From the NCBI RefSeq assembly GCF_002903145.1, contig NZ_PPDJ01000001.1, positions 1 through 64,000 on the forward strand: a stretch of 64,000 nucleotides of DNA, in the 5' to 3' direction. The stretch's first letter is position 1. Every line of letters begins with the position of its first letter. The notes under the pieces were generated by a model. The model did not search any database, was not told where the DNA came from, and worked only from the letters and a program-made list of their open reading frames with translations. Made by a program: the position numbers and the translations under genes. Below are positions 7,520 to 15,734 of the stretch, piece after piece. The stretch is from Halobacteriovorax sp. DA5. GTDB lineage: Bacteria > Bdellovibrionota > Bacteriovoracia > Bacteriovoracales > Bacteriovoracaceae.

Positions 7520-8254
7520 TCAAAGACTCATCACTTCACCCTTCCAGTTTTTGAACTTTACCACTTGCTTTTGAACCAACTTATCAAAGGTAGTGTAGAA
7601 AAACTTCGCCCGCTCCTTTTTGTCCGCTTGTTTTTCGATGGACATGATCTTATCCAGATCAGTTTGGGTCTCGACAATATAGAGGACTCGGGGAACTTGC
7701 CCCTTGGAGTAATACTTCGCGACTAAGTCTTGATATCTCACATTACTTTTTAGAGATAGCTCGTACTCTACAGCGAGAAAAACGGAGCGATCACCAATCG
7801 TAACTTCAATAACACCGTCTGATCCACATTCGATAAATGGCGTAATTTCTTCACCAAAATATGTTGATGGCCAGGTCTGTAATGAGTTTTCTGGGATGAA
7901 TTTACTCACTCTTTCAACCCGAAGAAAGGCATGGCGAATATCCACTAATCCGGTATCATGCTTAATGGCATCACTCTTTAGCTCTTTTCTTTTAACATCA
8001 GTTGATGACAAATATCTCTTAAAGGCCTTTCGAGTAATACTGAAAACTTTTTTATAGTTCGAGCTTGCAGAGATTTGTCCTTGGATAAGACCCGTTTGCT
8101 CAAGCCTTTGAAGGCGCTTATAAAGGGCCCATCTCCCCAGATGGGGATAGGCGTCCCTGCCTATTTGATCCGTCCTAGAGGCCTTGACTGAATGGAGATA
8201 GAAGAAGAAATCAACATCCTTCTGGTTGATCTCTATTTTCGTTTTTTTGCTCAT
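7520..8254 (-). CDS. Replic_Relax-like winged-helix/nuclease-fold DNA processing protein
   Basis: A 244-residue protein. The N-terminal 80 residues form a winged helix (DVDFFFYLHSVKASRTDQIG...LYKRLQRLEQTGLI). The C-terminal half contains DGVIEVTIGDRSVFLAVEYELS followed by a conserved RYQDLVAKYY. This D...E-x-E/K pattern resembles the PD-(D/E)XK-like core of the replication-relaxation family found in conjugative elements of other phyla. It overlaps the FtsK-like coupling gene by 44 bases, so the two are co-expressed. No classical MOB relaxase is visible elsewhere in the window, so this is the best candidate for the DNA-nicking or initiation function. That role is inference. Confidence 0.6.
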   Translation of the reverse strand: MSKKTKIEINQKDVDFFFYLHSVKASRTDQIGRDAYPHLGRWALYKRLQRLEQTGLIQGQISASSNYKKVFSITRKAFKRYLSSTDVKRKELKSDAIKHDTGLVDIRHAFLRVERVSKFIPENSLQTWPSTYFGEEITPFIECGSDGVIEVTIGDRSVFLAVEYELSLKSNVRYQDLVAKYYSKGQVPRVLYIVETQTDLDKIMSIEKQADKKERAKFFYTTFDKLVQKQVVKFKNWKGEVMSL

Positions 8255-9800
8255 CTGAGAATCCCTTGTTCATCAGTTTCTTAACGGCCTCCTCCGATTC
8301 GGCATCGACTTCTTCATCGAATTCATCCAGCATCGTGCCTTGTAGGAAGCGCTCTTTTGCTTCAAACTCCTTGGCAATTCTTTTACAAAGACCTTTGATT
8401 TCTGAATCCTCCAAAAGAGGGGCCTGAACCACTACTTTTTTGTTTCCGACACTCCAAACTCCTCGACCTGAAATCTCCGGTAGGTCAGCGGCATCTTTAC
8501 TTCCAAGAACAACCATACTCCCTTGGAGAGAGTTGGCACGAAAGGCCATCCTGCCGGAGATATTTTCGGAAACCGATGTTGGGATGACTTCACGATCGAC
8601 TTTTTGAGTGGCCAAAATCAAATGGATGGAAGCCGCCCTTGATAGCTTGGCAATGGAATCGGCAAGCTTTCTGGCCTCAAGAGAGAGTTTGAAGTCATCA
8701 TCAAACTTATTTCTTTTCATATAGAGGACGCTGGCCTCATCAACGGCGACAACAATACGGTCCTTCTTGTCGCGGCCAGGAATGATGGTTTTGTGGGCGT
8801 TTTCTTCCAGATATGTAAATCTGGATTTCATCTCCTTTTCGACTTGTCTAAGAAGACCAACCGCCTCCTTCATCGTTTTAACAATTTTCACATTGGGAGC
8901 ATCTTTGAAGTCAATTGCTTCAAGACCTCCCTTGAGGTCGATAATGTAGAGCTGAAGGTGTTTTGTAGACTCAAGAAGCCCCGCAAGACACTGCTTAAAA
9001 AAGACCGATTTTCCCGAACCTGTAGTTCCAGCTACCAACATGTGAGGCAACTCGGAAATTTTTTGTGTAACAATTCCTTCAGAGGACCATCCAACATAGA
9101 ACGAATCAGATAAGAGGACTTTTTCCTCAGAAACCTTTTGATAGGTAATCGTTTCAGGAATGTTTTGCTTGTTGAACGAAACAAGGACTCGGCCTGGACG
9201 CTTACCCATTTTTACCGATTCAATTTCCATTCCAAATTGTGCCTCAATGCGCTCTTTTTTATCCTTAAACTCACTAAGTCCAATTCCATTGGCATCAAAG
9301 ACGTACTGGACGCGATACTTATCGAGTTTGTTTCGTCCTATAAGTTTGGGAGTGTCACCCTTGCCATTGGTCAGGCCGGCGGTCGTAAATATCCCGATAA
9401 ACTTGGTGCGGACCACGCGAAGCCTGAATCCCAGGACAATGCACACAAAAAACAAAATGAGCGAAAGAAAGGTAAAATGATGTTGGTTGAGGGTAAATTG
9501 CAAAAACCAGTCCATTCTTTTGAGCGTAAAGAAGTCTGGTGCCGACTTGTGAAGTAATTCAAGGTGCCCCGAGTCCTTAATTGCAATGCGAGTGAAAACA
9601 TAAGTTGCATAAAGTGAAACCGTTGCAATGATGGGATGGCCAACAATAAGACGAGCAAGATGCGTGATGCCGATACCAAACATGACAACCGCCTCTTGGG
9701 CCAGGTCAATAAACATTTTGGCACCTTCATCAAAGGTTTGCATGAGACTGTCCCCTGACGAGGGAGAGGGTGATTGAGGTGTGTTTTTTTGCTTTTGCAT
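8211..9800 (-). CDS. FtsK/HerA-type conjugative coupling ATPase
   Basis: A 529-residue membrane ATPase. Two N-terminal membrane segments (about 37-60 and 100-122) are followed by a motor domain with Walker A GTTGSGKSVFF and Walker B IVVAVDEAS, then a conserved ATQKVDREVIPTSVSENISGR segment typical of FtsK/SpoIIIE motors. It lacks the gamma DNA-recognition module of chromosomal FtsK. Such proteins (TcpA-like) deliver DNA to the conjugation channel in elements that lack TraD/VirD4. It overlaps the downstream Replic_Relax-like gene. A terminator upstream separates it from the tra operon, so it has its own promoter within 9801-9905. Confidence 0.85.
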   Translation of the reverse strand: MQKQKNTPQSPSPSSGDSLMQTFDEGAKMFIDLAQEAVVMFGIGITHLARLIVGHPIIATVSLYATYVFTRIAIKDSGHLELLHKSAPDFFTLKRMDWFLQFTLNQHHFTFLSLILFFVCIVLGFRLRVVRTKFIGIFTTAGLTNGKGDTPKLIGRNKLDKYRVQYVFDANGIGLSEFKDKKERIEAQFGMEIESVKMGKRPGRVLVSFNKQNIPETITYQKVSEEKVLLSDSFYVGWSSEGIVTQKISELPHMLVAGTTGSGKSVFFKQCLAGLLESTKHLQLYIIDLKGGLEAIDFKDAPNVKIVKTMKEAVGLLRQVEKEMKSRFTYLEENAHKTIIPGRDKKDRIVVAVDEASVLYMKRNKFDDDFKLSLEARKLADSIAKLSRAASIHLILATQKVDREVIPTSVSENISGRMAFRANSLQGSMVVLGSKDAADLPEISGRGVWSVGNKKVVVQAPLLEDSEIKGLCKRIAKEFEAKERFLQGTMLDEFDEEVDAESEEAVKKLMNKGFSDEQKNENRDQPEGC

Positions 9801-9906
9801 AAATCTCCTAAAAATGAATAAAGTTAGAAAACTCCCCTACATGGGAAGATGTGTAGATGATGAGTCGAATGTAATTGACTGAATTTTCGGATTGCAGACA
9901 AAGAAA

Positions 9907-9934
9907 AAAGGGCGTCTTCTTATCGACGCCCTTT
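9907..9934. terminator. Strong bidirectional terminator
   Basis: A 10-bp perfect stem (AAAGGGCGTC with GACGCCCTTT) and an eight-base loop, with an A-run before it and TTTCTT after it. It lies just past the stop of the TraG-like gene at 9960 and before the FtsK-like gene, ending the tra operon. Confidence 0.88.
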
Positions 9935-9959
9935 CTTGTATGTGCAAATCACCTTGTCC

Positions 9960-11531
9960 CTACTTGGGAGGTAATTTCGGTCGATAGCCTACCTTTGAAG
10001 CAGCGGTTTTGATACCCGCACTGGCTCCTGCTGTGACACCACCAGAGGCCCCACCTGTAACAGTTGCACCGGCAACCGACGCGACTGTTGAAATGCCTTC
10101 AGGTGATGATTCCTGTTCAGAATCCTTTAGAAGACCTGTGAACATTCCCCACGCAAGAAGCACTGTCGGAAACGGCCCAACGATGACCTGAAGCCAGGAA
10201 TAGATGGCGTAAAACTGATAAATTTTATTTGTGATGAGCTGAGATGAGTACAGAGAGATGCCGTCGTTGAGTTGGCCAAAGGAGGCCATCACATCAGTTG
10301 AAAGAGCAATGCTACTCATCAAGTGATAGAGAAGCGCCCACAACGGAGTCCACAAGAGGACACTCGCATATACTGCCCACCACGCTATTATTATTCTCCA
10401 CTTCCCGGCGAAAATGAAAAAAATCAGCCATGGAAAAATGGCAATCAAAAACAGCTTTACCATGCCCTTTAGGTGGGGAGCGCGTTTAAGATATTCGTTA
10501 AATTGAAGCGCTCGATTTGCCGTAAGGTTGGCCCCTTCAAGGTCTTCCTTTCCGAGAAGACTTAAAAAACCATCCCAACTCCAAAATCGTTTCCATGAAA
10601 GTAGGAATTTGGCGAAACTTCCGGAAGGAATTTCGGCACCTTTTTGAATATTGAACCAGTAGGTTTCCGCCTTCTCATTAAAATAATTATTCAAGGAAGA
10701 GGCCATGATCTCATTGGTTTGATTGCGAAATATTTTTAGTGATATTTTACTTTCATAAGGAGCGAGCACCCCTTTAACTTTTCGTGCGTGGTTATGAAGG
10801 CCCTCTTGAACTTTCTCTTTCAGATCATAGCAAGAGAGCTTTGATCCTTTGCTTGTCGTAAGATAAATTCCCCTGAGTGCCTGATCGACTGTGCCATGAG
10901 AGGGACGAAAAAATTCGGAAATCTTATCCATCCTTTTTCCGGCCTCAATTTGTGGGATCACTTTGTCAAAACATTGAGTTGAGTAAAGGTCGATCAAAGA
11001 ACGCAGTTGGGGATCTTCAATTGAGACAGAGCCAGCATACATGATGGCCTTGTAAAAAGCAGAAGGTGCGTGGAGTTCGGAGTTTGTTCGCTCAAAGAGT
11101 TTGTCTACTACCATACTGAAAAATCTGGCCAACTCTTCTGCGGATTGAGTCATCAAATCAAAAACAAAACTTACATTATAAGTCTCTTGTAGGTTTGGAA
11201 TCTTTGTCTCAATATATTCGTTGTGGTGCCAGGATACTCGCTTGTAATCTTTGACTTCACCAAAAGAGCCAACTTTCAATAGAGAAACTCCAAGAAGAAA
11301 AGAGGCGATTAATTTGACGAAAGTCGCAAGACTTGCTCCACGCCCACCACCTAAAGAACCCGGTAAATACTTTTTGAAGTACCCCCATACTGCGAAGAAA
11401 AATGCTGCCCCAAAAGTAAGGGCCAAAATACCGGCAAGGACTGCTTGAGAGGTAATAATTTGAATGGATGCCTCATGAAAATGAAGTCCAATAATGGTAT
11501 AAAACGCCTCATAGGCGGTAGATGAAAACAT
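9960..11531 (-). CDS. TraG-like polytopic membrane protein, F-type mating pair apparatus
   Basis: A 523-residue inner-membrane protein. Membrane segments lie near the N-terminus (VLAGILALTFGAAFFFAVWGYF; FVKLIASFLLGVSLL), and a cluster lies at about 350-470 (LFLIAIFPWLIFFIF, IIAWWAVYASVLLWTPLWALLY). Between them is a long periplasmic helical region. The C-terminus is Gly/Ala-rich. This topology and last place in the operon next to a TraH-like gene fit the N-terminal domain of F TraG, which stabilises mating pairs; the large C-terminal exclusion domain is absent. The start at 11531 was chosen because AGGAG lies six bases upstream; a TTG at 11546 is possible. Confidence 0.55.
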   Translation of the reverse strand: MFSSTAYEAFYTIIGLHFHEASIQIITSQAVLAGILALTFGAAFFFAVWGYFKKYLPGSLGGGRGASLATFVKLIASFLLGVSLLKVGSFGEVKDYKRVSWHHNEYIETKIPNLQETYNVSFVFDLMTQSAEELARFFSMVVDKLFERTNSELHAPSAFYKAIMYAGSVSIEDPQLRSLIDLYSTQCFDKVIPQIEAGKRMDKISEFFRPSHGTVDQALRGIYLTTSKGSKLSCYDLKEKVQEGLHNHARKVKGVLAPYESKISLKIFRNQTNEIMASSLNNYFNEKAETYWFNIQKGAEIPSGSFAKFLLSWKRFWSWDGFLSLLGKEDLEGANLTANRALQFNEYLKRAPHLKGMVKLFLIAIFPWLIFFIFAGKWRIIIAWWAVYASVLLWTPLWALLYHLMSSIALSTDVMASFGQLNDGISLYSSQLITNKIYQFYAIYSWLQVIVGPFPTVLLAWGMFTGLLKDSEQESSPEGISTVASVAGATVTGGASGGVTAGASAGIKTAASKVGYRPKLPPK

Positions 11532-11563
11532 AAATACTCCTGGCAACTCATAGAATGGAATTG

Positions 11564-12892
11564 TTAATAGTTGTCCTTGTAGCAGCCAATTCGGTCGGCA
11601 CAGTCAAAGAAAAGGTTGTTCAGTCGTTTTGTAAGACCTGTATTTCGATCAATACTCAATTCTTCTTCAACAACTGTACGCTGATACTTTTCTCCCTCTT
11701 GGTTGATTTGGTAGAGCACTTGATTGAGAGGATCAGAGTTCTGCTTTTCCAGTGCCAAAGTCATTTCAATTTGATCTTTGAGTACATTGGTTTTCCTAAC
11801 CGCCTCAGCTTGCCTTTTGTTTGGAAGGTGTGGATTGGTCGTCAGCTTTGATGATGTAAAATCCAACGTCCTTCCCATATCGTCTGAAAAAACAGTCATG
11901 GCAATGGCATCAGAGAGCTTTTTGCAAGCAACCTCTCGCTTGGCGTGAGGAAGATAAGCTAGAGAAAGAATGGTTTGCCTATCGATCAAGTGATGATCGG
12001 CGCTGCCACTTAATCCATCTAAATCCGTATCTGAAACCATCTGGTAGACATTGCTACGATATCCACCAAGTTCTGTGATCCGTTTAACCAGTCCATCACA
12101 GAGTTTGGAGTAGGTATCCTTTTTTACTTCCATTAAGTATGTGCGTGGAGTGAGTTGAACTCTTCTTGGTCCGTAATCAATACTAATGCTTCCACGTTTT
12201 ACAATCGTATCGCCAATAAATGCTTTGGTGAGATTAACCACTCTTTCGGCATTCTTTCCATTAAATCCAGCCCATTTGGCGGTACTTTCAATCAAGCGAT
12301 TTTCTGGGGCCTTGCCATCACCTGACCAATCGGCAATATCAGCATCCCAATAGTTCTTGCAGGACTCCATTGATTGCTCAAAGTTGCCACCAGATTGCTG
12401 ATTTGCCTTTCTTACGCATTCGGCACGTTCTTCGTAGAATTCCGTTACTTTTGAATCAGTGTATGAGTCGATGGCCTTACATTGATTCATCCTGAGTTGG
12501 GCAAGAAAATTAGCCCGAATTTGAGAGTGCTTTAGAATACTGCACCAAGTAGGAGAAAAATAGCACGTAAGAAGCATGGGGCTAGCGGCGAGAATATCTT
12601 TTCCCATATCCCCGAGATAGCGTGCATCGAGAATATTCTGTAGTGCCGCTTTCATCGTATTTTTAACTGAGATACGGCCACAATCCGCTCCAAGACCTAA
12701 GTCCAGATTCAAGTCAATGGTCCGATATTCATCAAATACAGGGTCTTTACCTCGTCCATGGGAGCCGAGGAGATAATCAGATGGGGAAAGAGTTTCTACA
12801 TTTTGGTAATTGAGATCGGTCATTTGAGCATGTGCCGGAATCGCAAGTAATATCAGTAAGTGAAAAAGGACAAATATTGTCTTATAATTCAA
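11564..12892 (-). CDS. TraH-like periplasmic conjugation protein
   Basis: A 442-residue exported protein with a signal peptide (TIFVLFHLLILLAIPAHA, cleavage before QMTD). The mature protein contains several cysteines in the first half (ADCGRISVKNTMKAALQNI, TCYFSPTWC, NQCKAID, AECVRK, ESCKNYW) and a helical C-terminus. The early Cys-Gly segment followed by a helical region resembles F-type TraH, a pilus-assembly protein of the outer periplasm that depends on disulfide chemistry. The match is moderate. It starts at TTG 12892 with GGAGG upstream, and is followed by the TraG-like gene, the same order as in F plasmids. Confidence 0.55.
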   Translation of the reverse strand: MNYKTIFVLFHLLILLAIPAHAQMTDLNYQNVETLSPSDYLLGSHGRGKDPVFDEYRTIDLNLDLGLGADCGRISVKNTMKAALQNILDARYLGDMGKDILAASPMLLTCYFSPTWCSILKHSQIRANFLAQLRMNQCKAIDSYTDSKVTEFYEERAECVRKANQQSGGNFEQSMESCKNYWDADIADWSGDGKAPENRLIESTAKWAGFNGKNAERVVNLTKAFIGDTIVKRGSISIDYGPRRVQLTPRTYLMEVKKDTYSKLCDGLVKRITELGGYRSNVYQMVSDTDLDGLSGSADHHLIDRQTILSLAYLPHAKREVACKKLSDAIAMTVFSDDMGRTLDFTSSKLTTNPHLPNKRQAEAVRKTNVLKDQIEMTLALEKQNSDPLNQVLYQINQEGEKYQRTVVEEELSIDRNTGLTKRLNNLFFDCADRIGCYKDNY

Positions 12893-12916
12893 AATAGACC
12901 TCCTGAATTTAGAGAG

Positions 12917-13240
12917 ATGCTTAAAAGGAAAAGTAGGATGTTTTCAATTCCTGATGTGAAATATGTTTATCTGTATCCTCGCCCCATAAATATGAAGTGG
13001 GGCGAGAAGAAATTGTCGGAAGTTTGTAAATGCGAGATGGGCATTGACCCTAGAGAAGAAGGCGTTTTCCTTTTCTTTAATGCCAAGAAGGATCAACTAA
13101 AACTTTTCTTCATGGTTGAAGATGGTAGTCAGGAAATTCAAAAATTGTTACCTAACTCCAATTTCCTTCTTCCTGTGGCCAGTGAAGATGAGAAGTTTGA
13201 AAAAATCGAAATGTCCAAAATCGGTAAGATATTTCGCTAA
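12917..13240 (+). CDS. IS66 Orf2 (TnpB)-like protein, orphan
   Basis: About 107 residues resembling IS66 family Orf2: MFSIPDVKYVYLYPRPINMK, then GVFLFFNAKKDQLKLFFMVEDG and a FLLP segment, where IS66 proteins have a phage-like ...LATG.TDMRK... then LFVFR..R.D..K.L.WD. ...F.LP. No IS66 transposase or Orf1 gene flanks it. It is oriented opposite to the tra operon and directly precedes two ATPase genes on the same strand. It may be an IS remnant or a reused protein of that cassette. Starts at 12860, 12917 and 12938 are possible; 12917 avoids overlap with the TraH-like start. Confidence 0.55.
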   Translation: MLKRKSRMFSIPDVKYVYLYPRPINMKWGEKKLSEVCKCEMGIDPREEGVFLFFNAKKDQLKLFFMVEDGSQEIQKLLPNSNFLLPVASEDEKFEKIEMSKIGKIFR

Positions 13241-13288
13241 GCCTAACTATTTGATTATACTTAAGGAAATTGGCTTTTATATTTCTTG

Positions 13289-13330
13289 AAATAGTGATAT
13301 TCTATTTATGTAAATATAGTAGCACTATTT
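13289..13330 (+). promoter_or_regulatory. Inverted AAATAG/CTATTT repeats ahead of the ATPase pair
   Basis: AAATAGTG (13289-13296) is matched by inverted CTATTT (13302-13307) and CACTATTT (13323-13330), just before the ATPase start at 13341. The DNA is very AT-rich and includes TATATAG-like words. This is probably the promoter and operator of the two-gene cassette. Confidence 0.5.
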
Positions 13331-13340
13331 GGAGAAATAT

Positions 13341-14627
13341 ATGGCACTAAAGCATACTACGGGTGGAGAAGCTACAGGACGGGCTTTTTATCAGGGGCGC
13401 CACCACTATGTAGAGCTGCTAAAGGAAAAGGTTGATGATTCTAATGACAATCTAATCCTTATTTTGGGCCCTAGAAGAATTGGGAAAACTACAATCGTCA
13501 AACAGTTCTTTTTGGAACAAAACCAAGATCAAAATGACTCTGGAATTTACATATATATTTATATCCCCAAAATAAATGATCTCGTTGAATTTTACAAAGT
13601 CGCTATCAATGGGATCGAGAGGGTGATGAAAGAGAATGGAGGAAACAAAAAATTTCTCTCCTTTACTACAAAATCATCTATTCAAAAAACAATCGGTAGC
13701 ATTATGGATAGAATTGGAGAAATTTCTATCGCTGGTTATGGCCTCAAAATAAACAAGGTCGATGAATGGGAGAAATATGTCTCTCTTCTTTCCACAATTA
13801 AGGATGAGTTCATAACCATTATCACAGAAATGGAAAAGGATAAAGTTGTCATAGGTTTTGATGAAGTTCCAGAGGCAATTCAATATCTACTCTCAAAGGA
13901 TAAGGAAAAGGGAAAAGAAGAAGTAGAAATTTGGCTAGAGCATTTTCGAGAAATGAGGCATTGTTCTGAGCTGGTTGATAAGATAAATCTGATCCTATTT
14001 GGCTCTGTAAACATGAAGCTGACTCTTGAGAAACTTGGACAGTCCAAAGTCATTAATGACAATTTTACAATTGATATTAATCCGCTCGATATAAAACAAG
14101 TTAAAGAGCTTTTTTGGGATTTGGTAGATACATTGAAATACAATGTTTTAAAAAGCAATGAAGCTAAACTTAATACGTTTTTAGAAAAAATGTTCACCTA
14201 CAGCTCACCTTGGGCCATTCAGAATTTTCTGGCCAAGTTTGATAAAAAGAAAGCTGAAAAAGACCTTGAGAAATCATTGCAAGAAGCCTACCTCGCATTA
14301 TTTGATATAACTGGTGGTGGAGTCAGATACCTCCAAGAGCGACTTAAGAATCACTATCAACCAGGAGAGCTTGACTATATAAAGGCCGTTTTAAAATACC
14401 TCGTCAAAATGCATGTTGAAAAGAGCGTCGAAATAGTAAGTGACGATGAATTATTCACTGAATTATCAAAAGAAGACGGAATCAAAGATCGAGAGGATTA
14501 TCAGCGAATTATTGACATACTCCTCTTAGATAACATGATTTACAGAGGAGGCAGCGGTTTCTCTGTAAAGAATACAGTTGAAAAGAATTTCTGGTACACA
14601 AGGATGGTGGGATCATGCAAATTTTAA
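13341..14627 (+). CDS. P-loop ATPase of the archaeal-ATPase/STAND-like group
   Basis: A 428-residue AAA-type ATPase. Walker A is GPRRIGKTTIVKQF (near residue 41); Walker B is KVVIGFDEVPE; LILFGSVNMK looks like a sensor strand. The C-terminal third resembles a winged-helix lid (residues 340-425). This fits the group of archaeal ATPases and STAND-like switches in which nucleotide state controls a partner. It is AT-rich and runs against the tra operon. The next gene, also an ATPase, begins 13 bases before its stop, so the two form a coupled pair. Defence, exclusion or element maintenance are possible roles; none is shown. Start 13341 was chosen for its GGAG; a TTG is at 13329. Confidence 0.75.
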   Translation: MALKHTTGGEATGRAFYQGRHHYVELLKEKVDDSNDNLILILGPRRIGKTTIVKQFFLEQNQDQNDSGIYIYIYIPKINDLVEFYKVAINGIERVMKENGGNKKFLSFTTKSSIQKTIGSIMDRIGEISIAGYGLKINKVDEWEKYVSLLSTIKDEFITIITEMEKDKVVIGFDEVPEAIQYLLSKDKEKGKEEVEIWLEHFREMRHCSELVDKINLILFGSVNMKLTLEKLGQSKVINDNFTIDINPLDIKQVKELFWDLVDTLKYNVLKSNEAKLNTFLEKMFTYSSPWAIQNFLAKFDKKKAEKDLEKSLQEAYLALFDITGGGVRYLQERLKNHYQPGELDYIKAVLKYLVKMHVEKSVEIVSDDELFTELSKEDGIKDREDYQRIIDILLLDNMIYRGGSGFSVKNTVEKNFWYTRMVGSCKF

Positions 14628-15637
14628 AACTATTTCAATCCCAATCTTGGGTCGTTGAAGAAATTTTAAATGATCTTGAAATGACGAGAAGAAAAGATGC
14701 AAGATTTAATCATACATTAATTATGGGAGACACTGGAACTGGAAAAACAACTATTTTAAGCAGCCTGGATGAAGTTATAAGAGAAGATCAAAATCTAAAC
14801 AGCTACTTTAATATTATAAACCTTCCTTTCTCATTTAACTCCAGCAATATTGATGATGTCTTTGAAAGGCTATTTTTAAATATTGATGAATCCTTAAAGC
14901 ACAAACACCATCTGCTATTTATAGATGATTTGCATGTCCTACTTAATGATCCTGATGGAGGAGCAGATAAGCTTAGGGCGATTCTCCATCAGACTCGGCC
15001 TAAGATTTCACTAATCGCCACCGCGGAAAGGATATTTAAAGAGCAATTAACTCATAACAAGGCCTTTCATAATTTCCTACATATTATTGATCTGGGGGCA
15101 ATGAAGGACGAAGATGTGACCAAGTTCATGCTTCCAATAATAAAGGCTAAATCATGGAGCTTTTTAAATCAGGAACTTGCTTTATCTAGTCCCTTCTGGC
15201 TGGCCATAATTACAGAAAATAATCCAAGGCTTTTGACCATCGTTAAAAATATCATCCAATCTTATGAAATGGAAAAAAGAAAAGATAAGATCGACCCCGC
15301 TAAATTTATAAAGTTTTACTTTGAACTTTCTGGACCAATCTTTCTAAACTCATTGTCTAATCTTCCCCGTCAAAACCGATATTTTCTTGAGTGGGCAAGC
15401 CTTCTAGGAAGAGAGTTTGCACCGAGGGACGTTAATATTAAATCTAAGAATGTCTCACAGGAGGCCACAAAATTAGTAGATAGAGGATACTTAATTAAGA
15501 AAGGAAAGGGGAAATACCAATTTCGCTCAAGCTCTCTGAAGGCATATCTGAGGTACGTTAAAAATTTACCCATTGGTAGAGTGTTAAATGTTGACCTTGA
15601 AGCTGTTAACTATACTTTCTCAAAACATTTGGATTAA
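14615..15637 (+). CDS. Orc/Cdc6-like AAA ATPase, partner of the preceding ATPase
   Basis: A 340-residue AAA ATPase with Walker A MGDTGTGKTTILSSL (about 38-52), Walker B HLLFIDDLHVLL, a sensor-1-like SLIATAE and a C-terminal winged helix (NRYFLEWASLLGREFAPRDV...LVDRGYLIKKGKGKYQF). The order AAA then winged helix recalls Cdc6/Orc1 or MNS-type ATPases. The start codon overlaps the upstream ATPase gene by 13 bases. A hairpin terminator follows. The pair looks like a self-contained cassette inserted between two blocks of the tra operon. Confidence 0.75.
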   Translation: MQILKLFQSQSWVVEEILNDLEMTRRKDARFNHTLIMGDTGTGKTTILSSLDEVIREDQNLNSYFNIINLPFSFNSSNIDDVFERLFLNIDESLKHKHHLLFIDDLHVLLNDPDGGADKLRAILHQTRPKISLIATAERIFKEQLTHNKAFHNFLHIIDLGAMKDEDVTKFMLPIIKAKSWSFLNQELALSSPFWLAIITENNPRLLTIVKNIIQSYEMEKRKDKIDPAKFIKFYFELSGPIFLNSLSNLPRQNRYFLEWASLLGREFAPRDVNIKSKNVSQEATKLVDRGYLIKKGKGKYQFRSSSLKAYLRYVKNLPIGRVLNVDLEAVNYTFSKHLD

Positions 15638-15687
15638 GACCCAGATGGCACAAGTCTATCATGAAGAAGAAAAGCATTCATGAATGG

Positions 15688-15723
15688 AGTGGCCATTGGG
15701 AAGAATCCCAAGGGCCACTTTTA
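15688..15723. terminator. Hairpin terminator between the ATPase cassette and traC
   Basis: A 14-bp stem with one mismatch (15688-15701 with 15706-15719) and loop AGAA, followed by a short T-run. It separates the convergent ATPase cassette (ending 15637) from traC (ending 15735). Confidence 0.75.
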
Positions 15724-15734
15724 ACAGGTTATAC

